64,000 bases of DNA, taken from assembly GCA_964504595.1 (NCBI GenBank), contig CAZDEE010000004.1, positions 1 to 64,000 on the forward strand, in the 5' to 3' direction. Below the pieces are notes generated by a model. That model worked only from the letters and a program-made list of their open reading frames with translations, was not told the DNA's origin and did no database searches. Positions 37,495 to 46,603 of the stretch are shown here, in pieces. Within the stretch, counting starts at the first letter, position 1; each line of letters begins with the position of its first letter. Made by a program: the position numbers and the translations under genes. The DNA comes from CAG-826 sp964504595 (GTDB lineage: Bacteria; Bacillota_I; Bacilli_A; RFN20; CAG-826).

Positions 37495-37892
37495 TGGAAG
37501 TTATTGATTTTAAAATTGTAACCCCAAAAGGTTTATTTTATGAAGGTCAAGCTGATATTATTGATTTGCCTTTAACAAAAGGAATGACAGGTATTTTACC
37601 AAATCATTTTCCTCTTGTTTCTACAATAGAAGTTGGAGAAATGATTTTTAGATTAAAAGGGAAATCTAGAAGCCTTTCCATTAGTGGAGGGGTTGTCTAT
37701 GTTTCTAAAAATGAGACTTTAATTTTAGCAAATCAAATTGAATTTAAAGAAGATATCGATATTGAAAGGGCTAAAGAAAGTGAGAAAAGAGCAAGAGAAA
37801 GATTAGAAAGTAAAAATCCAAATATTGATATCGCTCGTGCTGAACTTGCTTTAAAGAAAGCTTTAAATCGTATTAAAATAGCGAGTAAATAA
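37494..37892 (+). CDS. atpC: ATP synthase F1 subunit epsilon
   Basis: This 132-residue rotor subunit has an N-terminal beta-sandwich (FKIVTPKGLFYEG, LTKGMTGILPNHFPLVS) followed by two C-terminal helices rich in Arg/Glu that can inhibit ATP hydrolysis. The start overlaps the atpD stop by one base. It is the last gene of the operon and its stop is next to the terminator. Confidence 0.96.
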   Translation: MEVIDFKIVTPKGLFYEGQADIIDLPLTKGMTGILPNHFPLVSTIEVGEMIFRLKGKSRSLSISGGVVYVSKNETLILANQIEFKEDIDIERAKESEKRARERLESKNPNIDIARAELALKKALNRIKIASK

Positions 37893-37915
37893 AGATGGTA
37901 ACCCCATCTTTTTTT
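37891..37915 (+). terminator. Terminator of the atp operon
   Basis: AAAGATGG and CCATCTTT form an 8-bp stem around TAACC, followed by a T-run to 37915. Confidence 0.87.
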
Positions 37916-37962
37916 AATAGAATAATTATAAAATTAGATGGTTTTGATATAATTTACCTTTG

Positions 37963-37991
37963 TTTACGAATTTTTTCATATGTGCTATAAT
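37963..37991 (+). promoter_or_regulatory. Sigma-A promoter of the acetyltransferase-like gene
   Basis: TTTACG (37963-37968), a 17-base spacer and TATAAT (37986-37991), preceded by TGC as an extended -10. The start codon follows 30 bases later. Confidence 0.75.
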
Positions 37992-38021
37992 GTGTATATT
38001 CTTAAATTCTAGGAGGTATTT

Positions 38022-39143
38022 ATGATAGAAATTAAAGAAGTTAAGACAAAAAAAGATTTAAAAAAGTTTTGTAAATTTGTAAATGATTTATATAAGAATA
38101 ATCCATATTATATTCCTTCTTTAGTCGCTGATGAAATGGGTATGTTTTTACCAGAAAAGAATGGCGCTTATGAGTGGTCGGATGTCCGTCTCTTTTTAGC
38201 ATATAAGGACAAGAAAATTGTTGGACGTGTTGCCGGTATTTATAATCGTAAGTACATTGAAAAAGTTGGAAAAAATCAAATGAGAATTACTCGTTTTGAT
38301 TTCATCGATGATAAAGAAGTTTCAAAAGCTTTAATTGACGCTATTAAAGCTTGGGCTCTTGAATTAGGTGCGAAAGAAATAATTGGACCTATTGGTTTCT
38401 CTGATTTAGATAAAGAAGGTATGCTCATAGAGGGCTTTGAAGAAGAGTCAATGTATATTACAATTTATAACGATCCTTATTATATTGAACACATGGAAGC
38501 AATGGGATTTGAAAAAGAATGTGAATGGGTTGAATATCGTATTGAAATTCCATCAGAACCAGTCCCTCTTCTTGAAAAATTAGCCAAACGTTCAATGGAT
38601 AAATTTGGTTATAAGGTCCATAAATGTAAAACTAAAAAAGAACTTTTAACTTATGTTTATAGTTGCTTAGATATTATGAATCAAGTATATGCTAAACTTT
38701 ATGGATATACCGAATTAAATACACGACAAAAAGATGAATTTATTAATAATTTAGGTATCATTTTAAATACAGAATATGCTTATGTTGTTAAGACTCCTGA
38801 TGATAAAATTGTCGGTTATGGTCTTTTAGCCCCTTCGATTAATAGAGGTATGAAAAAGTGTAATGGAAAAATTACTATTCCAGGAATGATTACTTTATTA
38901 AAAGATCTTAAAAAGAATGATTCTGTTGATTTATATGGTATTGGCGTTGTTCCTGAATATGTTGGTAATGGAGTTAACGCAATTATATTAAATGAAGGTA
39001 TTAAATCCTGTATTAAGAACGGTATTAAGTATGCTGAAACTGGACCTGAACTTGAATCGAATGCTGAAGTTCAAGCTCAATGGAAATTATTTAAACATCG
39101 TCAACATAAACGTCGTCGTTGCTGGATTTTACCTCTTGAATAA
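38022..39143 (+). CDS. GNAT-fold acetyltransferase-like protein (YghO type)
   Basis: This 373-residue protein has the block IGPIGFSDLDKEGMLIEGF followed by YNDPYYIEHMEAMGF and a later VDLYGIGVVPEYVGNGVN stretch, the acetyl-CoA-loop-like part of a GNAT fold. This layout resembles the uncharacterised YghO-type proteins seen in many bacteria, in which two diverged GNAT domains are joined. The substrate is unknown. The C-terminus is strikingly basic (FKHRQHKRRR). It has its own promoter and terminator, so it is a single-gene unit. Confidence 0.65.
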   Translation: MIEIKEVKTKKDLKKFCKFVNDLYKNNPYYIPSLVADEMGMFLPEKNGAYEWSDVRLFLAYKDKKIVGRVAGIYNRKYIEKVGKNQMRITRFDFIDDKEVSKALIDAIKAWALELGAKEIIGPIGFSDLDKEGMLIEGFEEESMYITIYNDPYYIEHMEAMGFEKECEWVEYRIEIPSEPVPLLEKLAKRSMDKFGYKVHKCKTKKELLTYVYSCLDIMNQVYAKLYGYTELNTRQKDEFINNLGIILNTEYAYVVKTPDDKIVGYGLLAPSINRGMKKCNGKITIPGMITLLKDLKKNDSVDLYGIGVVPEYVGNGVNAIILNEGIKSCIKNGIKYAETGPELESNAEVQAQWKLFKHRQHKRRRCWILPLE

Positions 39144-39155
39144 TTATATTAGTTA

Positions 39156-39208
39156 AAAAAAAGACAATTCTTAGAGAATTATATATCTCTTGTAGGAATT
39201 GTCTTTTA
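39156..39208. terminator. Bidirectional terminator with nested hairpin
   Basis: AAAAGACAATTC (near 39159-39170) pairs with GAATTGTCTTTT (39196-39207). The long loop contains a second small stem (TTAGAGA / ATCTCT). It separates the plus-strand gene ending at 39143 from the minus-strand lipoprotein gene. Confidence 0.8.
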
Positions 39209-39211
39209 TTA

Positions 39212-39772
39212 TTATATTTCTTTAGGTTTTACATAGCTATTTAATAAATCTTTAAATAAATTATAATCATTTCTTTGGTTAGTCGTTAACCCGATGTCAG
39301 CGATCAATTTTCCTTCTAAGAAAAAGTAGAATTTTGGGGTTCCGAATTTATCTTCATTAAAATCATTTAAGAAGTATTCTTTTAAAACAGTACTAACATA
39401 AAATATTGTTTCACCTGAATCATTAATTTCTAAAGAATTAAATACATATTTAGTTTTGCATATGTATTTTAAAACAAGAGGCTTAACTTCATTACAAAGA
39501 TGGCAACCTAATGAGTAAAAATAAACAACGAAACTATCTTTATTATTTGCTTTGTTTATTATATCTTCGGAAGTAATTTTTTCTGTATAATTAGAATAAT
39601 CTAGTTCTGCATATTTTTTATCATCAGGTTTAATATAATTTTCATTTTTTAAAAGAGGTATTCTTTTACTTAAGGGCAATCCTTTTGTTAAAGAAGGGAA
39701 AACTATTGAAGATGAATCACATGCTGATAATAATGAAGACATTACAAGTAGCATAATAAGCTTTTTTTTCAT
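39212..39772 (-). CDS. Thioredoxin-like lipoprotein with CHLC motif
   Basis: This 186-residue exported protein has a signal peptide ending in the lipobox LLSAC (residues 14-18). The mature domain carries a thioredoxin-type core: FVVYFYSLGCHLCNEVKP, with the CxxC pair near residues 90-93, and a cis-proline loop in KFGTPKFYFF. The likely role is thiol-disulfide exchange outside the membrane, by analogy with other membrane-tethered thioredoxin-like proteins. The partner is unknown, and no CcdA-like protein is near. It is a single gene, divergent from ppa. Confidence 0.8.
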   Translation of the reverse strand: MKKKLIMLLVMSSLLSACDSSSIVFPSLTKGLPLSKRIPLLKNENYIKPDDKKYAELDYSNYTEKITSEDIINKANNKDSFVVYFYSLGCHLCNEVKPLVLKYICKTKYVFNSLEINDSGETIFYVSTVLKEYFLNDFNEDKFGTPKFYFFLEGKLIADIGLTTNQRNDYNLFKDLLNSYVKPKEI

Positions 39773-39874
39773 CTTTTCTCACCCCTTTTTGTTAGTATAT
39801 CATAATTTGAATTCTTATATATACAAAAATTGTCGTGACGTGATATTATAAATATTAGAAAAGGGGTTGAAAAT

Positions 39875-40405
39875 ATGAATATTTGGCATGATGTATCTTT
39901 AGAAAGAATTACACCAGAAGATTTTATTGCGTGCATTGAAATTCCTGCAGGAAGCAAAAATAAATATGAATTAGATAAAGAAACAGGTGCTTTAATGTTG
40001 GATCGTATTTTATATACATCGACACATTATCCACAAAATTATGGCTTTATTCCACGAACTTATGCAGGTGATTACGATCCTTTAGATGTCTTAGTTATTT
40101 GTTCTGAATCAATAGTTCCTCTCGCACTTGTTAGATGTTATCCAATCGGCGTTGTAAATATGGTAGATTCAGGATTAAATGATGAAAAGATTATTGCAGT
40201 ATGCGCAAACGATCCTATTTATGGCCAATATCGAGAGCTTAGTGAGCTTCCAGAACATATTTTTGATGAGATTTGCCATTTCTTTAAAGTTTATAAAAAT
40301 CTTGAAAGAAAAAACACTCAAGTTCTTTCAATTGAAGGTCGAGATAAAGCAATTGAGATAGTTAAAGAGTGCATTGAAAATTATAATAAGAAATTTTTGA
40401 AATAG
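39875..40405 (+). CDS. ppa: Inorganic pyrophosphatase (family I)
   Basis: This 176-residue soluble enzyme splits pyrophosphate to drive biosynthesis. The family I fold is shown by EIPAGSKNKYELDKETG, the active-site tyrosine in HYPQNYGFIP, the metal-binding signature GDYDPLDVLV, and DSGLNDEKIIAV. The length and motifs are complete. An AAGGGG ribosome site precedes the ATG, and it ends in its own terminator. Confidence 0.97.
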   Translation: MNIWHDVSLERITPEDFIACIEIPAGSKNKYELDKETGALMLDRILYTSTHYPQNYGFIPRTYAGDYDPLDVLVICSESIVPLALVRCYPIGVVNMVDSGLNDEKIIAVCANDPIYGQYRELSELPEHIFDEICHFFKVYKNLERKNTQVLSIEGRDKAIEIVKECIENYNKKFLK

Positions 40406-40432
40406 AGTGCTTGTTTAGTACTCTTTTTTTTC
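40404..40432 (+). terminator. Terminator of ppa
   Basis: AGAGTGC pairs with GTACTCT (AGAGT/ACTCT perfect) around a TTGTTTA loop, then a run of T. Confidence 0.75.
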
Positions 40433-40462
40433 TTATGCATATTATATTCTAGGTGATTAACT

Positions 40463-40873
40463 ATGAGAATTAAATATCGAGATTCCGATGTTTCATTACT
40501 AGGAAGAATTATGCGAGCAGAGGCAGTTGGTGAAGGGCAATTTGGAATGAAACTTGTTGGTAATGTTGTCGTTAATAGAGTTGCAGCAACATGTTCGCCA
40601 TTTAAAAAACTAACAACAATGGAGCAAGTTGTTTTTCAAAAAAATGCTTTTGAAGGGACAACAATTCCACTTTTTCAAGGAGGCGCAACAACAAAAGAAA
40701 GAAGATTGGCAATGGAGTGTATTAAATTTTGGAGAGCACATCCTGCTTATCGAGCTCTATATTTTCAAGCACCAGGAAAAGGGAAACCATGTAAAAGTGA
40801 ATTCTGGGGAACTTTAGAAGGACGTTTTAAAAATCATTGTTTTTATAAAAGCGAAGGTAATTGTGGTCTTTAA
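40463..40873 (+). CDS. CwlJ-like cell wall hydrolase (SleB/CwlJ domain)
   Basis: This 136-residue protein is made only of the hydrolase_2 (SleB/CwlJ) domain. The key glutamate is in RIMRAEAVGEGQFGM, followed by VVVNRVA and the helix EQVVFQKNAFEG. It has no signal peptide or peptidoglycan-binding domain, like CwlJ of Bacillus, a lytic enzyme of spore germination of about 140 residues. Four cysteines (one in ATCSPF, three in the C-terminal third) are unusual for such a short domain. Whether the organism makes spores cannot be told here. Its last 4 bases overlap the convergent kinase gene. Confidence 0.82.
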   Translation: MRIKYRDSDVSLLGRIMRAEAVGEGQFGMKLVGNVVVNRVAATCSPFKKLTTMEQVVFQKNAFEGTTIPLFQGGATTKERRLAMECIKFWRAHPAYRALYFQAPGKGKPCKSEFWGTLEGRFKNHCFYKSEGNCGL

Positions 40874-41679
40874 TAGTTTTTATATAAATTGTTCTTTTTT
40901 TCTTGAGCAATTTTTAAATATATTTCTTGATTATCAATTTCATACATCATTAGTGCCCAATAATACCACAATAGATTATTTAAATTAATAAAAACTTTTA
41001 ATTTTTGATATTGTTCTTTTGTAACTGGTTTTTTGAAGTATTGTTCTAAAAAAAATCTAATAACAAGCGGATTATTAATATTATTTTCGCTAATAAAAGA
41101 AGCTAAATCAAAGAATGGATCATTTAAAGAGGCATATTCATAATCGATTAATTCTACTTTTTTATCGATGATAAGAATGTTTCCAGGAACTAAATCATTA
41201 TGACATATAACTAGTTCATCATCTTTATATTGTTCATATTCTTGAAGTATTTGTTCTTCTATTTCTAATATTGAAGAAGTATAGTTTTTATATAATTCAA
41301 TTCTTTCTTTTAAATTAAAAGGCTCGATATTATGAACTTTTAACGAATGTAATTCTATTAAAGCATTTGCAATTAAACGAACATGGGTAAAAACGATATT
41401 TTGATTGTCAAATACAACATAATTTGTAATTAAATTTGATATTTTAAGACCGGTTTTTAAATCAAAATAAATGTTGTTAATTGAAGGGTGGAATAAATAT
41501 CCAATTTGCTCTTCAATTGTTGCTTCATGTTTAGGATTATAATCAGGACGCTTTTTGTCTTTTGGAATGCGAACAAAATAAATATCATTAATATTATAAT
41601 CGTTATTACTTAATCCAAAGTAAATTTTTTCCATTTTATTTATTTTTTGATTAATAATTTTTTCAATTAATGTGTTCAT
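40870..41679 (-). CDS. Choline/ethanolamine-kinase-like phosphotransferase (LicA type)
   Basis: This 269-residue APH-fold kinase carries the catalytic Brenner motif ICHNDLVPGNIL and the metal-binding IDYEYAS followed by DPFFDLASFISE, as in LicA and choline kinases. It is predicted to phosphorylate choline, ethanolamine or a similar small alcohol, possibly for decorating teichoic acid or lipids. No licB/licC/licD genes are adjacent, so the substrate is open. No hairpin lies between it and the convergent hydrolase gene. It is divergent from trmL. Confidence 0.82.
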   Translation of the reverse strand: MNTLIEKIINQKINKMEKIYFGLSNNDYNINDIYFVRIPKDKKRPDYNPKHEATIEEQIGYLFHPSINNIYFDLKTGLKISNLITNYVVFDNQNIVFTHVRLIANALIELHSLKVHNIEPFNLKERIELYKNYTSSILEIEEQILQEYEQYKDDELVICHNDLVPGNILIIDKKVELIDYEYASLNDPFFDLASFISENNINNPLVIRFFLEQYFKKPVTKEQYQKLKVFINLNNLLWYYWALMMYEIDNQEIYLKIAQEKKNNLYKNY

Positions 41680-41735
41680 ATTAGCTCCTTATTTTTCTTA
41701 AAAGTGATATAGTATTTATGAAAGTGGTGAATGTT

Positions 41736-42248
41736 ATGTTACATATTATTTTATATCAACCAGAAATCCCATCCAATACCGGCAATATCATGCGGACATG
41801 CAAAGCTTGTGGTGCATTTTTACACATCATTGGACCGATTAAATTCTCCTTAGATGAGAAGTCTTTAAAACGTGCCGGAATGGATTACATTGAAGGATTG
41901 TCGATTACTTTATATGATAGTTATGAAGACTTCATTTCTAAGCATAAAGGTGCGGATATATATTATATTACACGTTATGGAGAAAATGTTTATTCAAATA
42001 GTGATTTTTCTCATGTCGAGCACAATTACTATATTATGTTTGGTAAAGAATCAACCGGAATTCCTCATGATATTTTAAAGAATAATTTAGATAAGTGCCT
42101 AAGAATTCCAATGCTTCCAAGCGCAAGAAGCTTAAATTTATCAAATTGTGTTGCCCTTGTAGCTTATGAAGTTTTAAGACAACAAAATTTTTATGGTTTG
42201 AGCAGCAAAGAGATGATTAAAGGCGATGATTTCTTAATTAATGAATAA
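41736..42248 (+). CDS. trmL: tRNA (cytidine/uridine-34 2'-O)-methyltransferase
   Basis: This 170-residue SPOUT methyltransferase forms a trefoil knot. It methylates the wobble ribose of tRNA-Leu species using SAM. Motifs: LYQPEIPSNTGNIMRTC at the start, MFGKESTGIP in the middle and PSARSLNLSNCVALVAYE at the knot. The start at 41736 places the conserved MLHIILYQPEIP at the N-terminus. A weaker ATG at 41718 would add six non-conserved residues. It overlaps the convergent rqcH gene end by 11 bases. Confidence 0.95.
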   Translation: MLHIILYQPEIPSNTGNIMRTCKACGAFLHIIGPIKFSLDEKSLKRAGMDYIEGLSITLYDSYEDFISKHKGADIYYITRYGENVYSNSDFSHVEHNYYIMFGKESTGIPHDILKNNLDKCLRIPMLPSARSLNLSNCVALVAYEVLRQQNFYGLSSKEMIKGDDFLINE

Positions 42249-43620
42249 AGGAAAATTTATTTTTGTCATAACTAGAAATATGGATTGTTTGGTAGCTATT
42301 AAAAGTTACTAATCCTTTTTTGCTAGTTTTTTTAAGCTCTTTTATTTTAGTTAAAATAATATCTCCATCGTTTAATTTTCCTAAAAATAACGCTAGTTCT
42401 GCAGCATATGCAATGATATCATTTGTGGGGTTACTATCAAAAATAACAATGTGAGAACCAGGATGATCTTTAATATGTAAGTAGTAGTGTGCTTTATTTG
42501 CTAAGGTAAAAGAAAGATAGTCATTTTGAAGATTGTTTTTTCCATAGCCTATTTTGACATTGTTATAATGAATAAAATAAGGTTCATAGGATTTTTTAGT
42601 TTGTTTTCTTTTTTTAGAAGTTTCAGATATATATTTGTTGATTATTAATTCTTCTTCTATTTCTAATATGTCACGTTCAGAAGCGGATTCAAATTGATTT
42701 TGAAGGGTTAAAAAATATTCTAATTCTTCTTTATTAATTTTTAATTGAGCTTCAAGATGGATGAGTGCAGTTTTTGCTTTTTGATACTTTTTATAATATA
42801 TTCCTCCATTATCTTTAAGTGATTTGCTAGTATCAATAGGAATAGCGATATCATCGATAATAAGTGGATTGGTAATATCTTTTATTTCATACATATAGGT
42901 ATAAATTAAATCACCATATAGCTTAAAAGTTTCTAATGATGATGCAGAAATGAGGTCTTTTTCTTGATTAGCAATCTTTTTCTTTAAAGATTTAATATTA
43001 GAGTTAATAACTTTAATTACTTTTGAATATTTATCTTTCTTTCTTTTTTCTTTTAAATTTTCAAAATAATTATTAAATTCACTTTCGATACTAAAAGGAA
43101 TAGTTTCTTCCGTTATTAAAAACGAACTGTTTTTACTAGGCAAGACATAAGGCGCTCCTTTTAGAAGAGGACGTTCTTGATCTAAAAATGATGGCTTATA
43201 GACTAGTAAGATATTTTTGTTTTCATCAAGCAATAATAAATTAGACGCTCCAGTGATGAGTTCAATAACTAGGTAGCGGTTATTAATTTCATAAATTGCA
43301 TTTTGAGATTCGATTTCAAAAGCAATAATCCGGTCATTGTTCCACAAGGATATATTTTTTATTAAGCAATGCTCCAATTCATTTTTTAACTGTAAGTAAA
43401 AAGAAGATGCTAGAGATGAGCCTAAATCATTAATTTTTCCAAATAAAATAAATGGGTGAGAAGATTGCAAAGAAATAATGACTTGTTGATCTTTATTTTT
43501 GGAGTTATTAAATACAAAGTCAGTCTTTGAATATTCAATAAATCGATGAATATAGGCACCTTCTAAATTCTCCTTTAAAACACGAACAAGATATCTTAAA
43601 TTTTCAACTTTAAATTTCAT
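42238..43620 (-). CDS. rqcH: Short RqcH/NFACT family protein
   Basis: This 460-residue homologue of RqcH (Rqc2/NEMF) binds stalled 50S subunits and recruits tRNA-Ala to add C-terminal alanine tails. The NFACT-N domain with the Asp-Arg pair (NNDRIIAFEIES, near residue 97) is kept, as are a charged coiled coil (about 190-330) and the NFACT-R domain with HYYLHIKDHPGSHIVIF. Bacillus RqcH is about 570 residues. Here the helix-hairpin-helix segment expected after NFACT-N (about 180-260) is not evident. Its start is 130 bases from divergent gmk. Confidence 0.88.
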   Translation of the reverse strand: MKFKVENLRYLVRVLKENLEGAYIHRFIEYSKTDFVFNNSKNKDQQVIISLQSSHPFILFGKINDLGSSLASSFYLQLKNELEHCLIKNISLWNNDRIIAFEIESQNAIYEINNRYLVIELITGASNLLLLDENKNILLVYKPSFLDQERPLLKGAPYVLPSKNSSFLITEETIPFSIESEFNNYFENLKEKRKKDKYSKVIKVINSNIKSLKKKIANQEKDLISASSLETFKLYGDLIYTYMYEIKDITNPLIIDDIAIPIDTSKSLKDNGGIYYKKYQKAKTALIHLEAQLKINKEELEYFLTLQNQFESASERDILEIEEELIINKYISETSKKRKQTKKSYEPYFIHYNNVKIGYGKNNLQNDYLSFTLANKAHYYLHIKDHPGSHIVIFDSNPTNDIIAYAAELALFLGKLNDGDIILTKIKELKKTSKKGLVTFNSYQTIHISSYDKNKFSFIH

Positions 43621-43672
43621 CTTTTATCACCGTGATTTATTTTATCATAAATTAACATAAATTATTAAAACA

Positions 43673-43701
43673 TTGATTTTTTATATTGCGTAAATTATAA
43701 T
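43673..43701 (+). promoter_or_regulatory. Sigma-A promoter of gmk-priA
   Basis: TTGATT (43673-43678), a 17-base spacer and a perfect TATAAT (43696-43701), 48 bases before the gmk start. An AAAGGGG ribosome site follows. Confidence 0.78.
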
Positions 43702-43749
43702 AAACTATATTTTTTAACAAAAATATATTAAGTAAAGGGGTAAATTAAT

Positions 43750-44328
43750 ATGAAAAAAGGTTTGCTTATTATTTTAAGTGGCCCTAGCGGCGTTGGTAAA
43801 GGTACTGTTCGAAAAGTTGTAATGGAAGATGAATCTCTCCATTTAGCGTACTCTATTTCGATGACGACAAGAGGACCAAGAAATTCAGAAAAAGATGGCG
43901 TCGATTATTTCTTTGTTAGTAAAGAAGAGTTTGAAAGAAATTTAGCCAATGATAACTTATTAGAACATGCTTATTTTGTTGGCAATTATTATGGAACCCC
44001 GGCTGATTATGTTGAAAAATTACGTAATGAAGGAAAAAATGTTATTTTAGAGATTGAAATAGAAGGTGCATCTCAAGTTATGCAAAAATGTAAATCTGAT
44101 GGCGCTTTTTCAATATTCTTAATACCACCTTCATTAGAGGTTTTAGAAAATCGTATTCGTGGCAGAAAAAGTGAAAGTAATGAAATCATTCTTGAACGCT
44201 TAGAAAAAGCAAAAAGAGAAATTGATTTAAAAGATCGTTATGATTATGTTGTATTGAACGACGATGTTGAACGCGCGGCAAACGAGATAAGAGATATTAT
44301 TAGATTTAGAATAAATCAAAATATGTAG
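43750..44328 (+). CDS. gmk: Guanylate kinase
   Basis: This 192-residue enzyme converts GMP to GDP. The P-loop is LSGPSGVGKGTVRK, the GMP-binding block SISMTTRGPRNSEKDGVDYFF, and EIEIEGASQV and a lid segment follow. It has normal length. In Bacilli gmk is usually followed by rpoZ, coaBC and priA. Here priA follows directly after 26 bases. Confidence 0.97.
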   Translation: MKKGLLIILSGPSGVGKGTVRKVVMEDESLHLAYSISMTTRGPRNSEKDGVDYFFVSKEEFERNLANDNLLEHAYFVGNYYGTPADYVEKLRNEGKNVILEIEIEGASQVMQKCKSDGAFSIFLIPPSLEVLENRIRGRKSESNEIILERLEKAKREIDLKDRYDYVVLNDDVERAANEIRDIIRFRINQNM

Positions 44329-44354
44329 TTTTTGAGGGCGAAAGGAGAGCAGTC

Positions 44355-46553
44355 ATGAAAATTTTAGAAGTTTACATTGAACATGCTACCCATGAATTAA
44401 ATCGCCCTTTTTCTTATGCTTATTTAGGTGATAAAAATGTTGAAAGAGGATACCGAGTAATAGTTCCTTTTGGAAATCAAAAGGAAATTATTGGCTTTGT
44501 CAGCGATGTTAAAAATATTGATTTATCATTGGATGAATACAATAAAAAAACATCATTTGAAATTAAAGAAGTAATCGATATTTTAGATGAAGAAAGATTA
44601 ATTGATGATAATTTATGGGAATTAGCTCAAAAGGTTTCTGCTTATTATTATTCGCCATTAATAAGTGTTTTTCAGACGATGCTACCACTTTCAATTAAGC
44701 CAAAATCATCATCATTAAAAGGACCTAAAATTGCTTATGAATGCTATGTAGAAATTATCGATAGCAATGAAGAAGGATTAACTGATAAACAAAAAGAATG
44801 GCTTAGATTAGTTAATAAAGAAGGTAAGATTTTAAAGAAAGATTTTAAATCGAAAACAATTTTAGATAAATTAATAGAATTAAATAAAGTACATTATGTT
44901 TATAAAGAAAAAACTCGTTTAATAAGAGAAGAAGTTAAAGAAGATAAACCACATGAATTAACAGATGATCAAAAACGGGTTATATCAGAATTTTTATCTT
45001 CTGAAAAAAGTATTTTCTTATTAGAAGGAGTTACTGGTTCAGGAAAAACAGAAGTATATGTTAGATTAGCGGAACATTATTTAAATATGGGAAAATCAGT
45101 TTTATTTTTGGTTCCAGAAATTTCCTTAACACCGATGATGATTACCTATTTTGAAAAAAGATTTAATAAAATGATTGCGATTTTACATTCGGGATTAACA
45201 TCGGGACAAAAGTATGATGAATATCGTCGTATTGCCCATGGCGAAGCGCGAATTGTTATTGGAGCAAGAAGTGCGATTTTTGCCCCATTAAAGAATTTAG
45301 GATTAATTATTCTTGATGAAGAACACGTTGAAACGTATAAGCAAGAAAACATTCCTTGTTATCACGCTCGAGAAGTAGCTAAATTTAGAAGTGAAATTGA
45401 AGGAGCAAAAGTGATTTTAGGAAGTGCGACTCCATCGCTTGAATCTAAAGCAAGAGCTTTACGTAATGTTTATCAACTTTTAAGTCTTCCTAAAAGAATT
45501 CATAAAAGTGTATTGCCAAAAACGACAATTGTTAATCTTTTAGATTCACAAAATATTGATCGTGATTCAGTATTGTTTTCTCTTCCTTTAAGAAAAGCAA
45601 TAACCGAGACATTAGAGAAAAAAGAGCAAGTAGTATTATTGTTAAATCGTCGTGGCTATTCACCATATGTTACTTGTCGAGAATGTGGTCATGTTTTTAA
45701 ATGCGAAAATTGTGATATTACTCTTACCTATCATCGCGAAGATAATATGTTAAAGTGCCATCATTGTGATCATGTGGAAGTTTATCCTTCTGTTTGTCCT
45801 GAATGTGGCTCGATATATTTAAGTAAACAAGGATTTGGAACAGAGAGAATTGAAGAGGAAATAAAGCGATTGTTTCCTAGTGCAAGAACATTGAGATTAG
45901 ATTCAGATGTTTCTCGAGTAAGACAAAATATCGATAAGATTTTAACTAAATTTAGAAATCATGAGGCGGATATATTAATTGGAACCCAGATGATTGCTAA
46001 AGGTCATGATTTTAAAGATGTAACTTTAGTTGGTATTGTTTTATCGGATATTGGTCTTAACATGCCTTCTTATAGATCAAGTGAACGAACTTTCCAACTA
46101 ATCACTCAAGGTGTTGGAAGAGCGGGAAGAGGCGTTAAAGGTGGACAAGCAATTATTCAAACATATATGCCTAATCATTACGCGGTTATCCTAGGTGCGG
46201 AACAAAATTATGAAAAGTTTTTTATAACTGAAATGAAATCACGAAAACTTCAAAGATACGTTCCATATATGTATTTAACCCTTTTACAATTTTTTGGAAA
46301 AGATGAGGAAGTTGTTGATATTACGGCACAAAATATTAAAGATAGATTAATTCAAGAATTTAATGAAGAAGTTATTATTGTTGGACCTTCTAGTCCTTAT
46401 ATCAAAAGAAAAGGCGAGTATTATTACAAAAACTTACTTTTGAAATATAAAAATGTTTCTCTTATTGAAACACAATTAGATAACCTTAAATCATTGTTTG
46501 AAGGAAAAACAGATGTTAGAATGAAGATTGATCGTGATCCTTTTGATTATTAA
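44355..46553 (+). CDS. priA: Primosomal helicase PriA
   Basis: This 732-residue superfamily 2 helicase restarts stalled replication forks. The N-terminal 3'-DNA-binding domain is followed by Walker A GVTGSGKTEVYVR, DEEH box LIILDEEHVETY, a GSATPS motif, and the paired zinc cysteines (CRECGHVFKCENC, CHHCDHVEVYPSVCPECG). Helicase motifs V-VI (GTQMIAKGHDF, QGVGRAGRG) are intact. It overlaps nothing and lies 50 bases before the next gene. Confidence 0.97.
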   Translation: MKILEVYIEHATHELNRPFSYAYLGDKNVERGYRVIVPFGNQKEIIGFVSDVKNIDLSLDEYNKKTSFEIKEVIDILDEERLIDDNLWELAQKVSAYYYSPLISVFQTMLPLSIKPKSSSLKGPKIAYECYVEIIDSNEEGLTDKQKEWLRLVNKEGKILKKDFKSKTILDKLIELNKVHYVYKEKTRLIREEVKEDKPHELTDDQKRVISEFLSSEKSIFLLEGVTGSGKTEVYVRLAEHYLNMGKSVLFLVPEISLTPMMITYFEKRFNKMIAILHSGLTSGQKYDEYRRIAHGEARIVIGARSAIFAPLKNLGLIILDEEHVETYKQENIPCYHAREVAKFRSEIEGAKVILGSATPSLESKARALRNVYQLLSLPKRIHKSVLPKTTIVNLLDSQNIDRDSVLFSLPLRKAITETLEKKEQVVLLLNRRGYSPYVTCRECGHVFKCENCDITLTYHREDNMLKCHHCDHVEVYPSVCPECGSIYLSKQGFGTERIEEEIKRLFPSARTLRLDSDVSRVRQNIDKILTKFRNHEADILIGTQMIAKGHDFKDVTLVGIVLSDIGLNMPSYRSSERTFQLITQGVGRAGRGVKGGQAIIQTYMPNHYAVILGAEQNYEKFFITEMKSRKLQRYVPYMYLTLLQFFGKDEEVVDITAQNIKDRLIQEFNEEVIIVGPSSPYIKRKGEYYYKNLLLKYKNVSLIETQLDNLKSLFEGKTDVRMKIDRDPFDY

Positions 46554-46603
46554 CTTTAAAAAGAACATCAATTTTGCTATTATTTAAAAGAGGTGGAAAT
46601 TAT

